Below, piece after piece: positions 1 through 8,796 of a stretch of DNA of 64,000 bases (position 1 is the first letter of the stretch; each line of letters begins with the position of its first letter). This stretch comes from Urechidicola croceus. GTDB taxonomy: Bacteria > Bacteroidota > Bacteroidia > Flavobacteriales > Flavobacteriaceae. The stretch spans positions 310,001 through 374,000 of the forward strand of contig CAJIZG010000005.1 in NCBI GenBank assembly GCA_905181865.1. The letters run 5' to 3'. The position numbers and the translations under genes were made by a program. The notes beneath the pieces are model-generated. The model ran no database searches, had not been told where the DNA came from, and saw only the letters and a program-made list of their open reading frames with translations.

Positions 1-688
1 TCAGGGAGATACAGAATGGCTGGAATATTACAATAGCAAAGGTGTGAAATATCCGCGGAACTTGTACAATGCGTTTGTATCAACCCTCGATGCTAGAGTC
101 GGAGACCTCGTAAATAAATTGGAGGAACTCGGACTCAAAGGCAATACAATTATTGTTTTTCAATCAGACAATGGGCATTCTACGGAACAGCGTGCACATA
201 ATGGTGGAGGAAATGCAGGACCATACAGAGGAGCGAAACAATGTTTATTCGAAGGTGGAATCCGAGTTCCGGCAGCGATAACTTGGCCAAATAGAATACC
301 AAAAGGAGCAGTTAGAGATCAATTTGCAGTGAATGCTGATTGGATGCCAACTTTGGCGGAATTGTGCGGAATTAAGTTAGATACAGAAGAATTAGATGGA
401 AAAAGTTTGTTACCAGTTATTAATAATTCTAAGATAGGTTCTTTACATTCTGAAGTGTTTTGTTGGCAGTTTGGCAAAATGTGGGCTGCTCGTAAAGGGA
501 AGTGGAAATTGTTGGGGAACCCTTATGATACCAGTAATCGTGATTATACGTTTACAGAAAAGCGATTTCTTGTGAATTTGGAAGAGGATCTTGGAGAATC
601 AAAGAACCTGGCAGAGGAGCATCCAGAAATCGTTGCACAGTTGGAGCAACAATATGAAAAATGGCTGATAAATAACAATCGAAATTAA
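1..688 (+). CDS. sulfatase, C-terminal part (gene starts before the window)
   Basis: The reading frame is already open at base 2 and runs to the stop at 686-688, so only the last ~228 residues are present; the GTG at 44 is internal, not a start. The visible part has the metal-site segment VFQSDNGHS and the downstream AHNGGG...YRGAK...EGGIRVP region typical of the alkaline-phosphatase-like sulfatase fold, followed by a C-terminal subdomain with WAARKGKWKL and a NLEEDLGE motif seen near the end of type I sulfatases. The formylglycine motif and any signal peptide lie outside the window. It sits 4 bp upstream of a second sulfatase on the same strand, so the two are very likely co-transcribed. Family membership is clear; substrate cannot be read from this fragment. 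Confidence 0.9.
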   Translation, partial: QGDTEWLEYYNSKGVKYPRNLYNAFVSTLDARVGDLVNKLEELGLKGNTIIVFQSDNGHSTEQRAHNGGGNAGPYRGAKQCLFEGGIRVPAAITWPNRIPKGAVRDQFAVNADWMPTLAELCGIKLDTEELDGKSLLPVINNSKIGSLHSEVFCWQFGKMWAARKGKWKLLGNPYDTSNRDYTFTEKRFLVNLEEDLGESKNLAEEHPEIVAQLEQQYEKWLINNNRN

Positions 689-692
689 ACTT

Positions 693-2420
693 ATGAAGCT
701 ATATTTCTTTCGAATGACGTTGTGTTCTTTTTTTATTTTATTGGGGATATCCTGTAAAAAAGAGGTAAATTTTAAGATTCAATCTGAGTCTATTAATGAT
801 GAAAATAGCAGACCAAACATTATTCTGATTATGTCAGATGATATGGGTTATTCTGATATTGGAAGTTATGGAGGTGTAATAAACACACCAGTCCTTGATA
901 GGCTTGCGGATAATGGCTTGCGGTTTACGCAATTCTACAATACGGGTAGATGTTGTCCGACCAGAGCTTCGTTATTAACCGGGCTATATCAGCATCAAGC
1001 AGGTGTAGGTCATATGATGAATGATAGAGGTAGTGAAGCTTATCAAGGAGATTTAAGTAAAAATGCGGTTACTATTGCTGAAGTTTTGAAAGAGGCGGGT
1101 TACGCTACCTATATGTCCGGAAAATGGCATGTTACCCCATTAAATCCATCAAAGGAAAATCCATCGAAACACAATTGGCCTTTGCAAAGAGGATTCGATA
1201 AGTTTTATGGAACGATTCATGGAGCAGGAAGTTATTACGATCCTAATTCGTTGACGAGAGATAATGACTTCGTTGTTCCTTCTAAGGACTTTTATTATAC
1301 AGATGCTATATCTGATAATGCGGTAAAGTTTATAGACGAACATAAAGGAGATAAACCATTCTTTATGTATTTGCCTTATACCGCTGCGCATTGGCCTATG
1401 CATGCAAAGCCCGAAGATATTGCAAAATACAAAGGTAAGTTTGATAAAGGTTGGGACGAACTCCGTAAAGTGAAGTATAAGAAAATGTTGGAAATGGGGC
1501 TTTTAAAGCCTGAATGGAAATTAACGGATAAAAAAACTATTATTAATTGGGAAGATGTCGCGCAAAAGGGATGGTACAGCGCACTGATGGAAGTCTATGC
1601 GGCCATGGTTGATTGTATGGATCAAGGTATAGGACGTGTAATGAACGCTCTCGAGAAAAAAGGAATAAAAGAAAACACATTAGTTTTCTTTTTACAAGAT
1701 AACGGTGGTTGTGCCGAGGAATGGGGGTTTAGTAATTCGGTGAAACCCCATTACAAAAACGCAAAACTTACTGAAATAAAACCTATGGCAACTAATGAAC
1801 TCCAAACAGAGATGATGCCCAAATATACACGTGATGGGAGACCAGTACTAGTTGGAAAGGGATTAACGCCAGGTGGCGACAACACCTACCTTGGCTATGG
1901 AAAACCTTGGGCAAATGCAAGTAATACGCCTTTTAGAATGTACAAGCATTGGGTGCACGAAGGAGGCATTGCAACGCCGTTAATTGTTCACTGGCCTTTA
2001 GGAATTAAGGCAAAAAACGAGTTTAGAAATCAGCCTTGCCACTTAATAGATATTATGGCGACTTGTTTAGATGTTGGTGCGGGGAGTTATCCGAAAAACT
2101 TCAATGGGAATACAATTACACCTTTAGAGGGTATAAGTCTTCAGCCAGCATTTGAAAATAAAAATTTAGAACATAGAGGAATTTTCTGGGAACATGAAGG
2201 GAATAAAGCAGTAAGGAAAGGAAAATATAAATTGGTGTCGAAATGGGAAAAAGAGTCCGAATACAATTGGGAGTTGTATGATATGGATTTGGATAGAAGC
2301 GAGACAAATAATTTAAGAACACAGATGCCGGGTAAAGTAGAGGAGATGACAGTCTTATGGAAGGAATGGGCAAATAAGACTGGTGTTTTGACTTGGAAGA
2401 ATCGAGAGCCAATTCAATAA
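693..2420 (+). CDS. lipoprotein arylsulfatase (type I, Cys-type)
   Basis: 575 aa. The N-terminus is a lipoprotein signal (hydrophobic stretch ending LGISC, Cys at ~21), so the enzyme should be anchored in the envelope. The mature part starts with NIILIMSDDMGYSDIG, whose Asp pair binds calcium. The sulfatase signature C-x-P-x-R is present as CCPTR (Cys87), the residue converted to formylglycine by a maturase that is not encoded in this window. The later LQDNGG and KHWVHEGG segments complete the active site. The QHQAGVGHM stretch after the signature is typical of the arylsulfatase group I recall as SulfAtlas S1_4; that subfamily is from memory. It lies 4 bp after another sulfatase, suggesting sequential removal of sulfate esters from a marine polysaccharide. 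Confidence 0.93.
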   Translation: MKLYFFRMTLCSFFILLGISCKKEVNFKIQSESINDENSRPNIILIMSDDMGYSDIGSYGGVINTPVLDRLADNGLRFTQFYNTGRCCPTRASLLTGLYQHQAGVGHMMNDRGSEAYQGDLSKNAVTIAEVLKEAGYATYMSGKWHVTPLNPSKENPSKHNWPLQRGFDKFYGTIHGAGSYYDPNSLTRDNDFVVPSKDFYYTDAISDNAVKFIDEHKGDKPFFMYLPYTAAHWPMHAKPEDIAKYKGKFDKGWDELRKVKYKKMLEMGLLKPEWKLTDKKTIINWEDVAQKGWYSALMEVYAAMVDCMDQGIGRVMNALEKKGIKENTLVFFLQDNGGCAEEWGFSNSVKPHYKNAKLTEIKPMATNELQTEMMPKYTRDGRPVLVGKGLTPGGDNTYLGYGKPWANASNTPFRMYKHWVHEGGIATPLIVHWPLGIKAKNEFRNQPCHLIDIMATCLDVGAGSYPKNFNGNTITPLEGISLQPAFENKNLEHRGIFWEHEGNKAVRKGKYKLVSKWEKESEYNWELYDMDLDRSETNNLRTQMPGKVEEMTVLWKEWANKTGVLTWKNREPIQ

Positions 2421-2562
2421 AAATAATTCATTTTTGGTTTGTAAAATCAGCTATTATCTTCATTTAACAGTAGTAAAAATCAAAAACTAGGTAATAGTAG
2501 TTCATAAGTCTATTTCAATTATTAATTTTGTCCCTCATTAATTACGAATTAAAAGTAAAGTT

Positions 2563-4254
2563 TTGAAGAAAAAATTAAACGAGTTTATTTGGGAAACCCA
2601 TGGAATTCATGCTGGTACTGAACAAGATCACGTAAAGCATGGCATTGATAGATTAGAAGATATTGTAGATAAGGCTATTGATGCGGGACATCCAAGTATT
2701 ACGTTTATTATACATTCTCCACGTTTAACAAGGTTTAGATATATTGCTGAGCGAGAAACAAACGTAAAATTTATTCGAGGGAATAAATCGTATTTAAATT
2801 ATCCAAAACGTATTGTAAATCTCCGTCAAAAGTATGAGGGTAAAATTAACATTAAATATGGTGTTGAATTAGAATGGATGGGCGAAGATCTTGGATTACA
2901 ATGGAGTCGTTCTAAAATATTTCAAGCAGAGGGAGCAGATTACGTGATTGGTTCAGTACACTTTGCTCCAGAAGGATTGCCTTATGATGGCTCAAAGGAA
3001 GAAGCAGAAGAATTATTAAAACTTCGTGGCAGTCTAGAAGCTTATTGGGATGGGTATTTCAATGAGACGATTCAGATGATAGAATGTTTTGGTGATATGA
3101 TTCAAATTATTGGTCATATAGATTTACCAAAATTAAATGTCGACATGCCAGATGCATTGGTAAATTTTGAAACGAGTTCTCATCCATTAGCAAATAAATT
3201 TTGTTCTTTATTGGAAATGATTGCTGACAGAAATTTATCGCTAGATGTAAATATGGCGGGTAAGTTTAAGGGAGTAGGAGTATATCCCATTCAGAATATA
3301 TTAAGAAGAGCTCATGAATTACAAATTCCAGTTTGTGTAGGAACGGATACGCATCACGTCCGTTATTATGGTGTGAATTTTAAAGAGAGTTTAGAGTATA
3401 TTCAAGATGCAGGATATGAAGATTATGTGAGTTATTCCAAATTAATTCCAGAGAAAAGAACGATTTACGATAACCACGAGTTAAAGGTAAAATATACTAT
3501 ATTAAATAAAGGGATTGAATTGTTGAATCAGCGCTTAAATCCAGCTGAAAGACGTATTATTCCAGATTTTTCTTTTGGAGGATGTTATTCAGAGTTTCTA
3601 GAGATCTATAATCATTCAACGGGTATGGGTGATTATAATGCTATGCGAATTCGAAAATCTGGGAAATCTATAACTGTTTCTGATGAAATACCTTTGCCAT
3701 CAAAAGGAAAGGTAAACGGATTGTTTTCGGAACATTTGGATAGACCTGGTGTAATTTCTTCACTTTTTAACAGTTTAGCATCTGAGGGAATTAACGTTGC
3801 GACTGCGAGGTTAAAATCTAATAATGATGGTACTGCAGTAGCTTTTTTAGCCATAGGAAGTGAAAATGGTAATATTCAAAATGCTATAGATTTTATTAAA
3901 GGAACCGATGTTGGATTGTTTAAAAAATTGACATATAAAGAACAAGCAGTATTACCTAATTACAACAGGAGAGGTGTTTATTTACTTGAAATGGATGGCG
4001 TTGAATTGAAGTTGGCTTTGGGTAAAAAGGTGATTGTTACCAAACATAATAACGCACCTGGCGTATTGTTAATTTTATTGTCTGCTTTGGCTTCTAGAAA
4101 TATAAATATTGTAGACTTTAGATTGGGAAATTTAAATAATATAGGTTATTCGGCACTAGGCGTTAATGGGGATAGTAATACAATTAAAAATTTATTACTA
4201 AGTCTAGGCGAGCAGTATCAAGAAGCTAATTTGATTGAGTTTCATAGTTTGTAA
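2563..4254 (+). CDS. PHP-domain phosphoesterase fused to two ACT domains
   Basis: 563 aa, TTG start (an in-frame stop lies at 2539 and no ATG is available before it). Residues ~10-280 form a PHP domain of the histidinol-phosphatase type: ETHGIHAG near the N-terminus, YGVELEWMG, IGSVHF, IGHIDLPK and CVGTDTHHV supply the metal-binding His/Asp/Glu residues. Residues ~384-445 and ~488-560 are two ACT-like regulatory domains (HLDRPGVIS..., KHNNAPGVL... with NINIVDFRLG), the type that binds amino acids in phosphoglycerate dehydrogenase and related enzymes. What I see is a metal-dependent phosphatase with an apparent small-molecule sensing tail; that it acts on histidinol phosphate or another amino-acid-linked phosphate is inference. 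It is not in a his operon here. Convergent with the DUF1501 gene. Confidence 0.8.
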   Translation: MKKKLNEFIWETHGIHAGTEQDHVKHGIDRLEDIVDKAIDAGHPSITFIIHSPRLTRFRYIAERETNVKFIRGNKSYLNYPKRIVNLRQKYEGKINIKYGVELEWMGEDLGLQWSRSKIFQAEGADYVIGSVHFAPEGLPYDGSKEEAEELLKLRGSLEAYWDGYFNETIQMIECFGDMIQIIGHIDLPKLNVDMPDALVNFETSSHPLANKFCSLLEMIADRNLSLDVNMAGKFKGVGVYPIQNILRRAHELQIPVCVGTDTHHVRYYGVNFKESLEYIQDAGYEDYVSYSKLIPEKRTIYDNHELKVKYTILNKGIELLNQRLNPAERRIIPDFSFGGCYSEFLEIYNHSTGMGDYNAMRIRKSGKSITVSDEIPLPSKGKVNGLFSEHLDRPGVISSLFNSLASEGINVATARLKSNNDGTAVAFLAIGSENGNIQNAIDFIKGTDVGLFKKLTYKEQAVLPNYNRRGVYLLEMDGVELKLALGKKVIVTKHNNAPGVLLILLSALASRNINIVDFRLGNLNNIGYSALGVNGDSNTIKNLLLSLGEQYQEANLIEFHSL

Positions 4255-4296
4255 CCTCGCTCGAAATAGACCTTGTTTAATTAAGTAAGTTTTCTA

Positions 4297-5928
4297 TTAT
4301 ATTTTCAAGATCTTATGAACTTCAGTTCTATTATTGCTTGAAGTAATTTTTAAAACATAGGCTCCAGAAGATAAATGCGCCAAATAAATACCATGTCTTC
4401 CAAAAGAAGTTTTTTCATGTCGACTCATTAACAGTGCTCCCGAACTTGTAAATATTTCATACGTTACATATTCTTCTTCATGGATGCTATATAACGTAAT
4501 TCGTTCATCAAAAGGATTAGGGAAGATCTGCCATTCCTGATCTTCTTGTGAACCGGGAGGAACGTCTCTTAAACATGATTTTGAAATATTAAACTGATCT
4601 TTTATTAATTTTTCAATTTTTAAATTATTGAAACTTTCGTTATTAGCGTAATTAAAAAACGTTGCATCAATGACTTGATTCGTTGCACCCAAGTAATCTT
4701 GAAGTAGGGTTCCAATAGTTTCTCTATAATCAAATTGAACTGTTTTCAATTGAAAATTATTATCTTCTTTCGCTTCACTTAAATCTGGATTGGTACCTGA
4801 AACACCTCCCTCAACAGGTTTCCCAAATACAAACATAGGAGCAATTTCTCCATGATCTGTGCCTAAACTTCCATTTTCTTTTGCTTTTCGACCAAATTCT
4901 GAGAAGGTAAGCCCAACCATATCATCCGCTAGGTTTTGTTGATTCATGTCTTTTACAAAAGCCACTATACCTTCCGATAATTGCGTTAAAAGATCGGCGT
5001 GTTTCCCTAAAGGACTTCCAGCATCTTGCGCTTGTGCATTATGTGTGTCAAAACCACTGATTCGAACCATAAATACTTTCGATTGTAAATCACCGCTAAT
5101 TAGTCTCGCAACAGTCTTTAACTGATCTGAAATGTCGGTGTCGGGATAACTTACTGTATTTTGTCCTTTATCAAAAGAGGTTGAAATCGTTTGCGCGTAT
5201 TTATTTGATAAAGCGTCTGTATTAATTATAAAATCTAATTCTTTACCATAGTCAGAATTTGAAATATTTTGTGGAGGAGCTCCACCCAATCCGTTCAGTA
5301 CAGAATAATATCCTGAAGGGTCCTGTCCAGTAATATTTAGAGATAACCCATGTTCTTCAACTCCATGAAAACCTAGGGAATTTTTAGGGGAACCCATTTC
5401 AATGGCTAATGGAAAAGCCTCTTCTACTTGATCAGCATAGAATTGTTCCATAAAACGACCAATCCAACCAGAATTTGAGCCATTATTTAAGCTCATCCCA
5501 TCATTGCCAGTTAAGTATAAATCTGTCGATTTAAAATGACTTTTATTTTGGGAGGGATATCCCACAGATTGTAAAACCCGTAATTGACCAGTGTCATAAA
5601 TTTCTTTAAACCCTTTTAATACTGGGTGTAATCCAACTTGTTGGTTTTCAGGTAAAGTGGTATCTAGTTTAAGATATTGGTCTTTACCCGAATTTGAAAT
5701 TTTTATTGTGGGTCTAAGTTGACTGTATAAATTATATTGATTTATTGGGATAACTGTGTTTAATCCGTCATTTCCTCCGGCTAGATTTATAAGTATTAAT
5801 TTCCGACTGGAAATATCTGGGCATTCCAACATAGACGATAAAGGCTCAAGGGCGGCTTTAATTTCTAGCGGTGTTAATGCAATAACAGAAGCAGTGGCCG
5901 ATAATTTAATAAAATTTCTTCTTTTCAT
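4297..5928 (-). CDS. DUF1501 family protein with Tat signal and T9SS sorting tail
   Basis: 543 aa. The N-terminus KRRNFIKLSA followed by a hydrophobic stretch is a twin-arginine (Tat) signal. The body (LINLAGGNDGLNTVIP, ISGFDTHNAQ, TFSEFGRKAKENGS...DHG) has the conserved blocks of DUF1501, which is related to the sulfatase/alkaline-phosphatase fold. The last ~75 residues (WQIFPNPFDERITL..., SSGAYVLKI) are a type A T9SS C-terminal sorting domain, so the mature protein should be carried across the outer membrane or attached to the surface. The gene lies 11 bp downstream of a DUF1800 gene, the standard partner of DUF1501 across bacteria. The molecular function of the pair is not established; I do not assign one. 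Confidence 0.88.
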   Translation of the reverse strand: MKRRNFIKLSATASVIALTPLEIKAALEPLSSMLECPDISSRKLILINLAGGNDGLNTVIPINQYNLYSQLRPTIKISNSGKDQYLKLDTTLPENQQVGLHPVLKGFKEIYDTGQLRVLQSVGYPSQNKSHFKSTDLYLTGNDGMSLNNGSNSGWIGRFMEQFYADQVEEAFPLAIEMGSPKNSLGFHGVEEHGLSLNITGQDPSGYYSVLNGLGGAPPQNISNSDYGKELDFIINTDALSNKYAQTISTSFDKGQNTVSYPDTDISDQLKTVARLISGDLQSKVFMVRISGFDTHNAQAQDAGSPLGKHADLLTQLSEGIVAFVKDMNQQNLADDMVGLTFSEFGRKAKENGSLGTDHGEIAPMFVFGKPVEGGVSGTNPDLSEAKEDNNFQLKTVQFDYRETIGTLLQDYLGATNQVIDATFFNYANNESFNNLKIEKLIKDQFNISKSCLRDVPPGSQEDQEWQIFPNPFDERITLYSIHEEEYVTYEIFTSSGALLMSRHEKTSFGRHGIYLAHLSSGAYVLKITSSNNRTEVHKILKI

Positions 5929-5939
5929 TTCGACTTTAG

Positions 5940-7577
5940 TTACATTAATTGAAATTCTGGAGCATTCGTCATGGCAATAATTAAATCGTTTAAGCGCGTT
6001 TTCACTGTTTCTTTTTCACCAGTATTGGTATAAGCTACCCATTCCTTGTTCCAGTAATAACTATCAAAACCGTCTACCAATTGGTCTATAAAATAATTGA
6101 TTCGACTGTCATCGATGTTTTCTGGATATAGCAATTCTGATAATTCCTTTATTAATTCATAAGCATCTGAAGGCTGCTCAATATGTTTTTCAACGAAAGA
6201 AATTATATCAATAGAGGTGTATATGTTTCCAGATATTATGGTGTTTTTACCAAAGATTAGACTTTCTATTAATTTATATCTAGCGATGATAGTAGTTGAA
6301 GAAAACCAATGTCTATCAAAATCTGGTTCTTGATAAATTGCAGGATACCCTGCAACGGAATCAGGATTAAAAAACTCGAGGCCTGCGCTACCGAAATAAC
6401 TGTTATGAATGAATGATAGGAAAAAGTTGCTATAAAAGCGATATGCTTCGGTTTCCGGATTTGGGAAACTGACTTCGAACATGGTGATTATTTCTGAAAG
6501 TAGTTGTAACGGACTTTTAACAATAGATCCTATAATTTCGTTTGAATTATCGCTGTCGTCTTCATCATAAAAATGAGCACTACAAAGCAATGCTTTTATA
6601 GCAGGAATGATTTCAAAGTTATTGTCGATGAGAATTTGAGATAAAGAAAAGATGATGGTTGCTTCAATTTCTTCATCCCATTCGCTTTTGACGAAAAAAC
6701 GGTATAATTTTCTGGCGTATGAAATGGCGGTCGCTTCTTGTGCAAAAACCATTTCAACAAAATCATCTAATTCCTCATACATGCCTTCCGCAGTATCTCG
6801 TCCAGAAATAACGTGATTGCCAAAAGCAGCACTAAAATTTTTATCATTCTTATCATGACTATTTTTTCTGGCGTAACCTTTAGGAATAGTTGTTTCTTCG
6901 TCTATGGCTTTTCTATCATTTTGAGTTCTAAAACCAGAAAACACTTTAGCGGCCATTTGAACGTCTATTTCCGTATAATTTGTATAATCCCCTTCTCCTT
7001 TCTGCGGTCCTTTTAAAATAGTAAATAATTCCAAATATTCTCGACCGTAATTTTCATTCGGATTATTAGCATTATTATTTGTGTTATCTAGATAATCTAA
7101 CATTGAATTATCTAAAGTGATTTTTTTTGCTAATGCCTTAATATTTCCATAGGCGTATTGTTCTAATAATCGCAAGTGATCATAAAAGTGAGACGAAAGT
7201 CCAGCACCGCTATCTTTTCCAACTGTAAAAGAGGTGTGGAGGAAAAAAGTAAGTTTATGCTTTAAAGAAGTTTGGTTAATAGCATTATACCACCATGCCG
7301 CAGTAATATGCGCTCTTTTCCTTCCTTGACCCTCAAACTCATTTGGATGTTTATCTGATGACAGCCAATATCCGTCAGGATTTGAAGTTGGCTGAGGGTC
7401 ATAGGGTTCATTTATTTTATTTGGAATCGATAGTAAAAGGTAATCCAATGCCTCAGAAGCAGTTTTATTTGATAGTAAATCAATTTGGCCTTTACTATAT
7501 GTAAAAGTTGCTCTTCGAAGTAAATGTTTTGCTCGGCGAAGACCTAAGGTTCCATTTATTGAGTTTAATAAGGACAT
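5940..7577 (-). CDS. DUF1800 family protein
   Basis: 545 aa, ATG start. The N-terminal RRAKHLLRRATFTYSKGQI, WWYNAI, FLHTSFTV, NENYGREYLELFTILKG and AAKVFSGFR blocks are the conserved signature of DUF1800. It carries no obvious signal peptide, unlike its downstream partner DUF1501 with a Tat signal. The two genes are on the same strand and separated by 11 bp, so they are almost certainly translated from one message. DUF1800-DUF1501 pairs are widespread in marine Bacteroidota and Planctomycetota with no settled function. The length is typical for the family and nothing looks broken. Confidence 0.88.
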   Translation of the reverse strand: MSLLNSINGTLGLRRAKHLLRRATFTYSKGQIDLLSNKTASEALDYLLLSIPNKINEPYDPQPTSNPDGYWLSSDKHPNEFEGQGRKRAHITAAWWYNAINQTSLKHKLTFFLHTSFTVGKDSGAGLSSHFYDHLRLLEQYAYGNIKALAKKITLDNSMLDYLDNTNNNANNPNENYGREYLELFTILKGPQKGEGDYTNYTEIDVQMAAKVFSGFRTQNDRKAIDEETTIPKGYARKNSHDKNDKNFSAAFGNHVISGRDTAEGMYEELDDFVEMVFAQEATAISYARKLYRFFVKSEWDEEIEATIIFSLSQILIDNNFEIIPAIKALLCSAHFYDEDDSDNSNEIIGSIVKSPLQLLSEIITMFEVSFPNPETEAYRFYSNFFLSFIHNSYFGSAGLEFFNPDSVAGYPAIYQEPDFDRHWFSSTTIIARYKLIESLIFGKNTIISGNIYTSIDIISFVEKHIEQPSDAYELIKELSELLYPENIDDSRINYFIDQLVDGFDSYYWNKEWVAYTNTGEKETVKTRLNDLIIAMTNAPEFQLM

Positions 7578-7728
7578 AGTAAAGTAAATGTACCGGAAAG
7601 ATATAATTTTTTATCCAAAGTTAAAAAGATATGTTTTCAATAAGTTGCGTTTTTTTATTTTCTGTTAAAGTAGAAACAAATTTTTGCTATATCTTTATTA
7701 CTGTCTTATTAACCCCAAAATCATATTA

Positions 7729-8308
7729 GTGGATTCTTTTTTAATTTTCCTAGAGCAAGGTTTTTTTCACGTGCTAGATGGGAATACATATGATCATATG
7801 CTTTTTTTTAATTGTTTTATTAGTTACTTATTCGTTTAAAGAATTGGTAAAGGTCATTTACGTAATATCGATGTTTACTTTTGGCCATAGTTTAACGCTG
7901 TTGTTGTCTCCCTCTCAAATTATTAGCGTAAACATTAATTATGTTGAGTTTTTGATTCCAATGACACCAGTAGTTTTTGCAGCTTATACTATTTTTACTG
8001 TTGGAAAACCTCAAAAAAAGCGAACTTTTATTTTCAAATAATTATGTCTTTTTTTTTGGATTGATTCATGGTTTAGGATTTGCAAAAGGGTTTAATGCCA
8101 TTTAGGTAGCACTAATAAATTCATATCGTTATTAGAATATAGTTTGGGAATTGAAGCAGCCCAATTAGTTGCGGCTGTTGTTCTTCTTTTTATTGGATAT
8201 ATTTTTCAAACTATATTTCGTTTTTCAAAACGAGATTGGACTTTAGTAATTTCTTCAGTTGTGCTAGGTCTGGTTATTCCAATGTTGATCACGAATAAAA
8301 TTTGGTAA
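7729..8308 (+). pseudogene. HupE/UreJ-like membrane protein, broken by frameshifts
   Basis: Reading in three pieces across frames recovers one protein of about 190 aa: a start from GTG at 7729 giving FLEQGFFHVLDGNTYDHMLF, a second piece from ~7800 with IVLLVTYSFKELVKV and FTFGHSLTLLLS, a third (~8020-8105) with FGLIHGLGFAKGF, and a C-terminus from ~8130 with SLGIEAAQL and RFSKRDWTL ending at 8306-8308. These blocks match, in order, the small HupE/UreJ-type membrane proteins of Flavobacteriia. At least three frame changes are needed; two lie at poly-T or poly-A runs (near 7802 and 8025) and the third follows a TAG at 8103. Function of intact relatives is uncertain (metal transport is proposed). 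Very unlikely to make a working protein. Confidence 0.8.
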
Positions 8309-8358
8309 AAATTTAACGCAGAATCGCTTAATTCTATTTATTTTCGCTAGGTTAAAAT

Positions 8359-8796
8359 ATGGAGATGAGTAAGAAGCAGAAAAAGTATGATATGGCCTAT
8401 ATGAAAATGGCGCTCGAGTGGGCTAAATTGTCTTTTTGTGAGCGTAAACAAGTAGGGGCGCTCATTGTAAAAAAGCGAATGATTATTTCAGATGGTTTTA
8501 ATGGTTCTCCCACAGGATTTGATAATAAATGTGAAGATGACGATGGGAATACTAAATGGCACGTATTACATGCCGAGGCAAATGCAATTTTAAAAGTTGC
8601 GAGTTCGGCACAATCTAGTAAAGGAGCTACTTTATATATAACACTTTCGCCTTGCAAGGAATGCAGTAAATTAATTCATCAATCCCAAATTACAAGAGTA
8701 GTTTATCACAAAGCCTATAAGGATTCTGCAGGATTGGATTTTTTGAAAAAAGCAGGGGTGGAATTAACCTATTTAAAAAACTTGAATGAAGAATAG
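8359..8796 (+). CDS. dCMP/cytidine deaminase family protein
   Basis: 145 aa zinc-dependent deaminase. The zinc and catalytic motif HAE (His71, Glu73) and the PCKEC motif (Cys99, Cys102) are present at family spacing, and the N-terminal YMKMALEWAKLS and KQVGALIVK blocks match deoxycytidylate deaminases of the ComEB type. These convert dCMP to dUMP for thymidylate synthesis; which cytosine compound this one prefers is inferred from similarity only. The start ATG at 8359 is followed by a second Met two codons on. Its end overlaps the start of the C-terminal processing protease by 11 bp, so the two are translationally coupled. Confidence 0.88.
   Translation: MEMSKKQKKYDMAYMKMALEWAKLSFCERKQVGALIVKKRMIISDGFNGSPTGFDNKCEDDDGNTKWHVLHAEANAILKVASSAQSSKGATLYITLSPCKECSKLIHQSQITRVVYHKAYKDSAGLDFLKKAGVELTYLKNLNEE

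Noticed and set aside
7577-7728. tRNA or small RNA gene in the gaps between genes
   Set aside because: Gaps were read for cloverleaf and TTCGA-type signatures; none was found here or in other intergenic stretches, apart from the short repeats listed.
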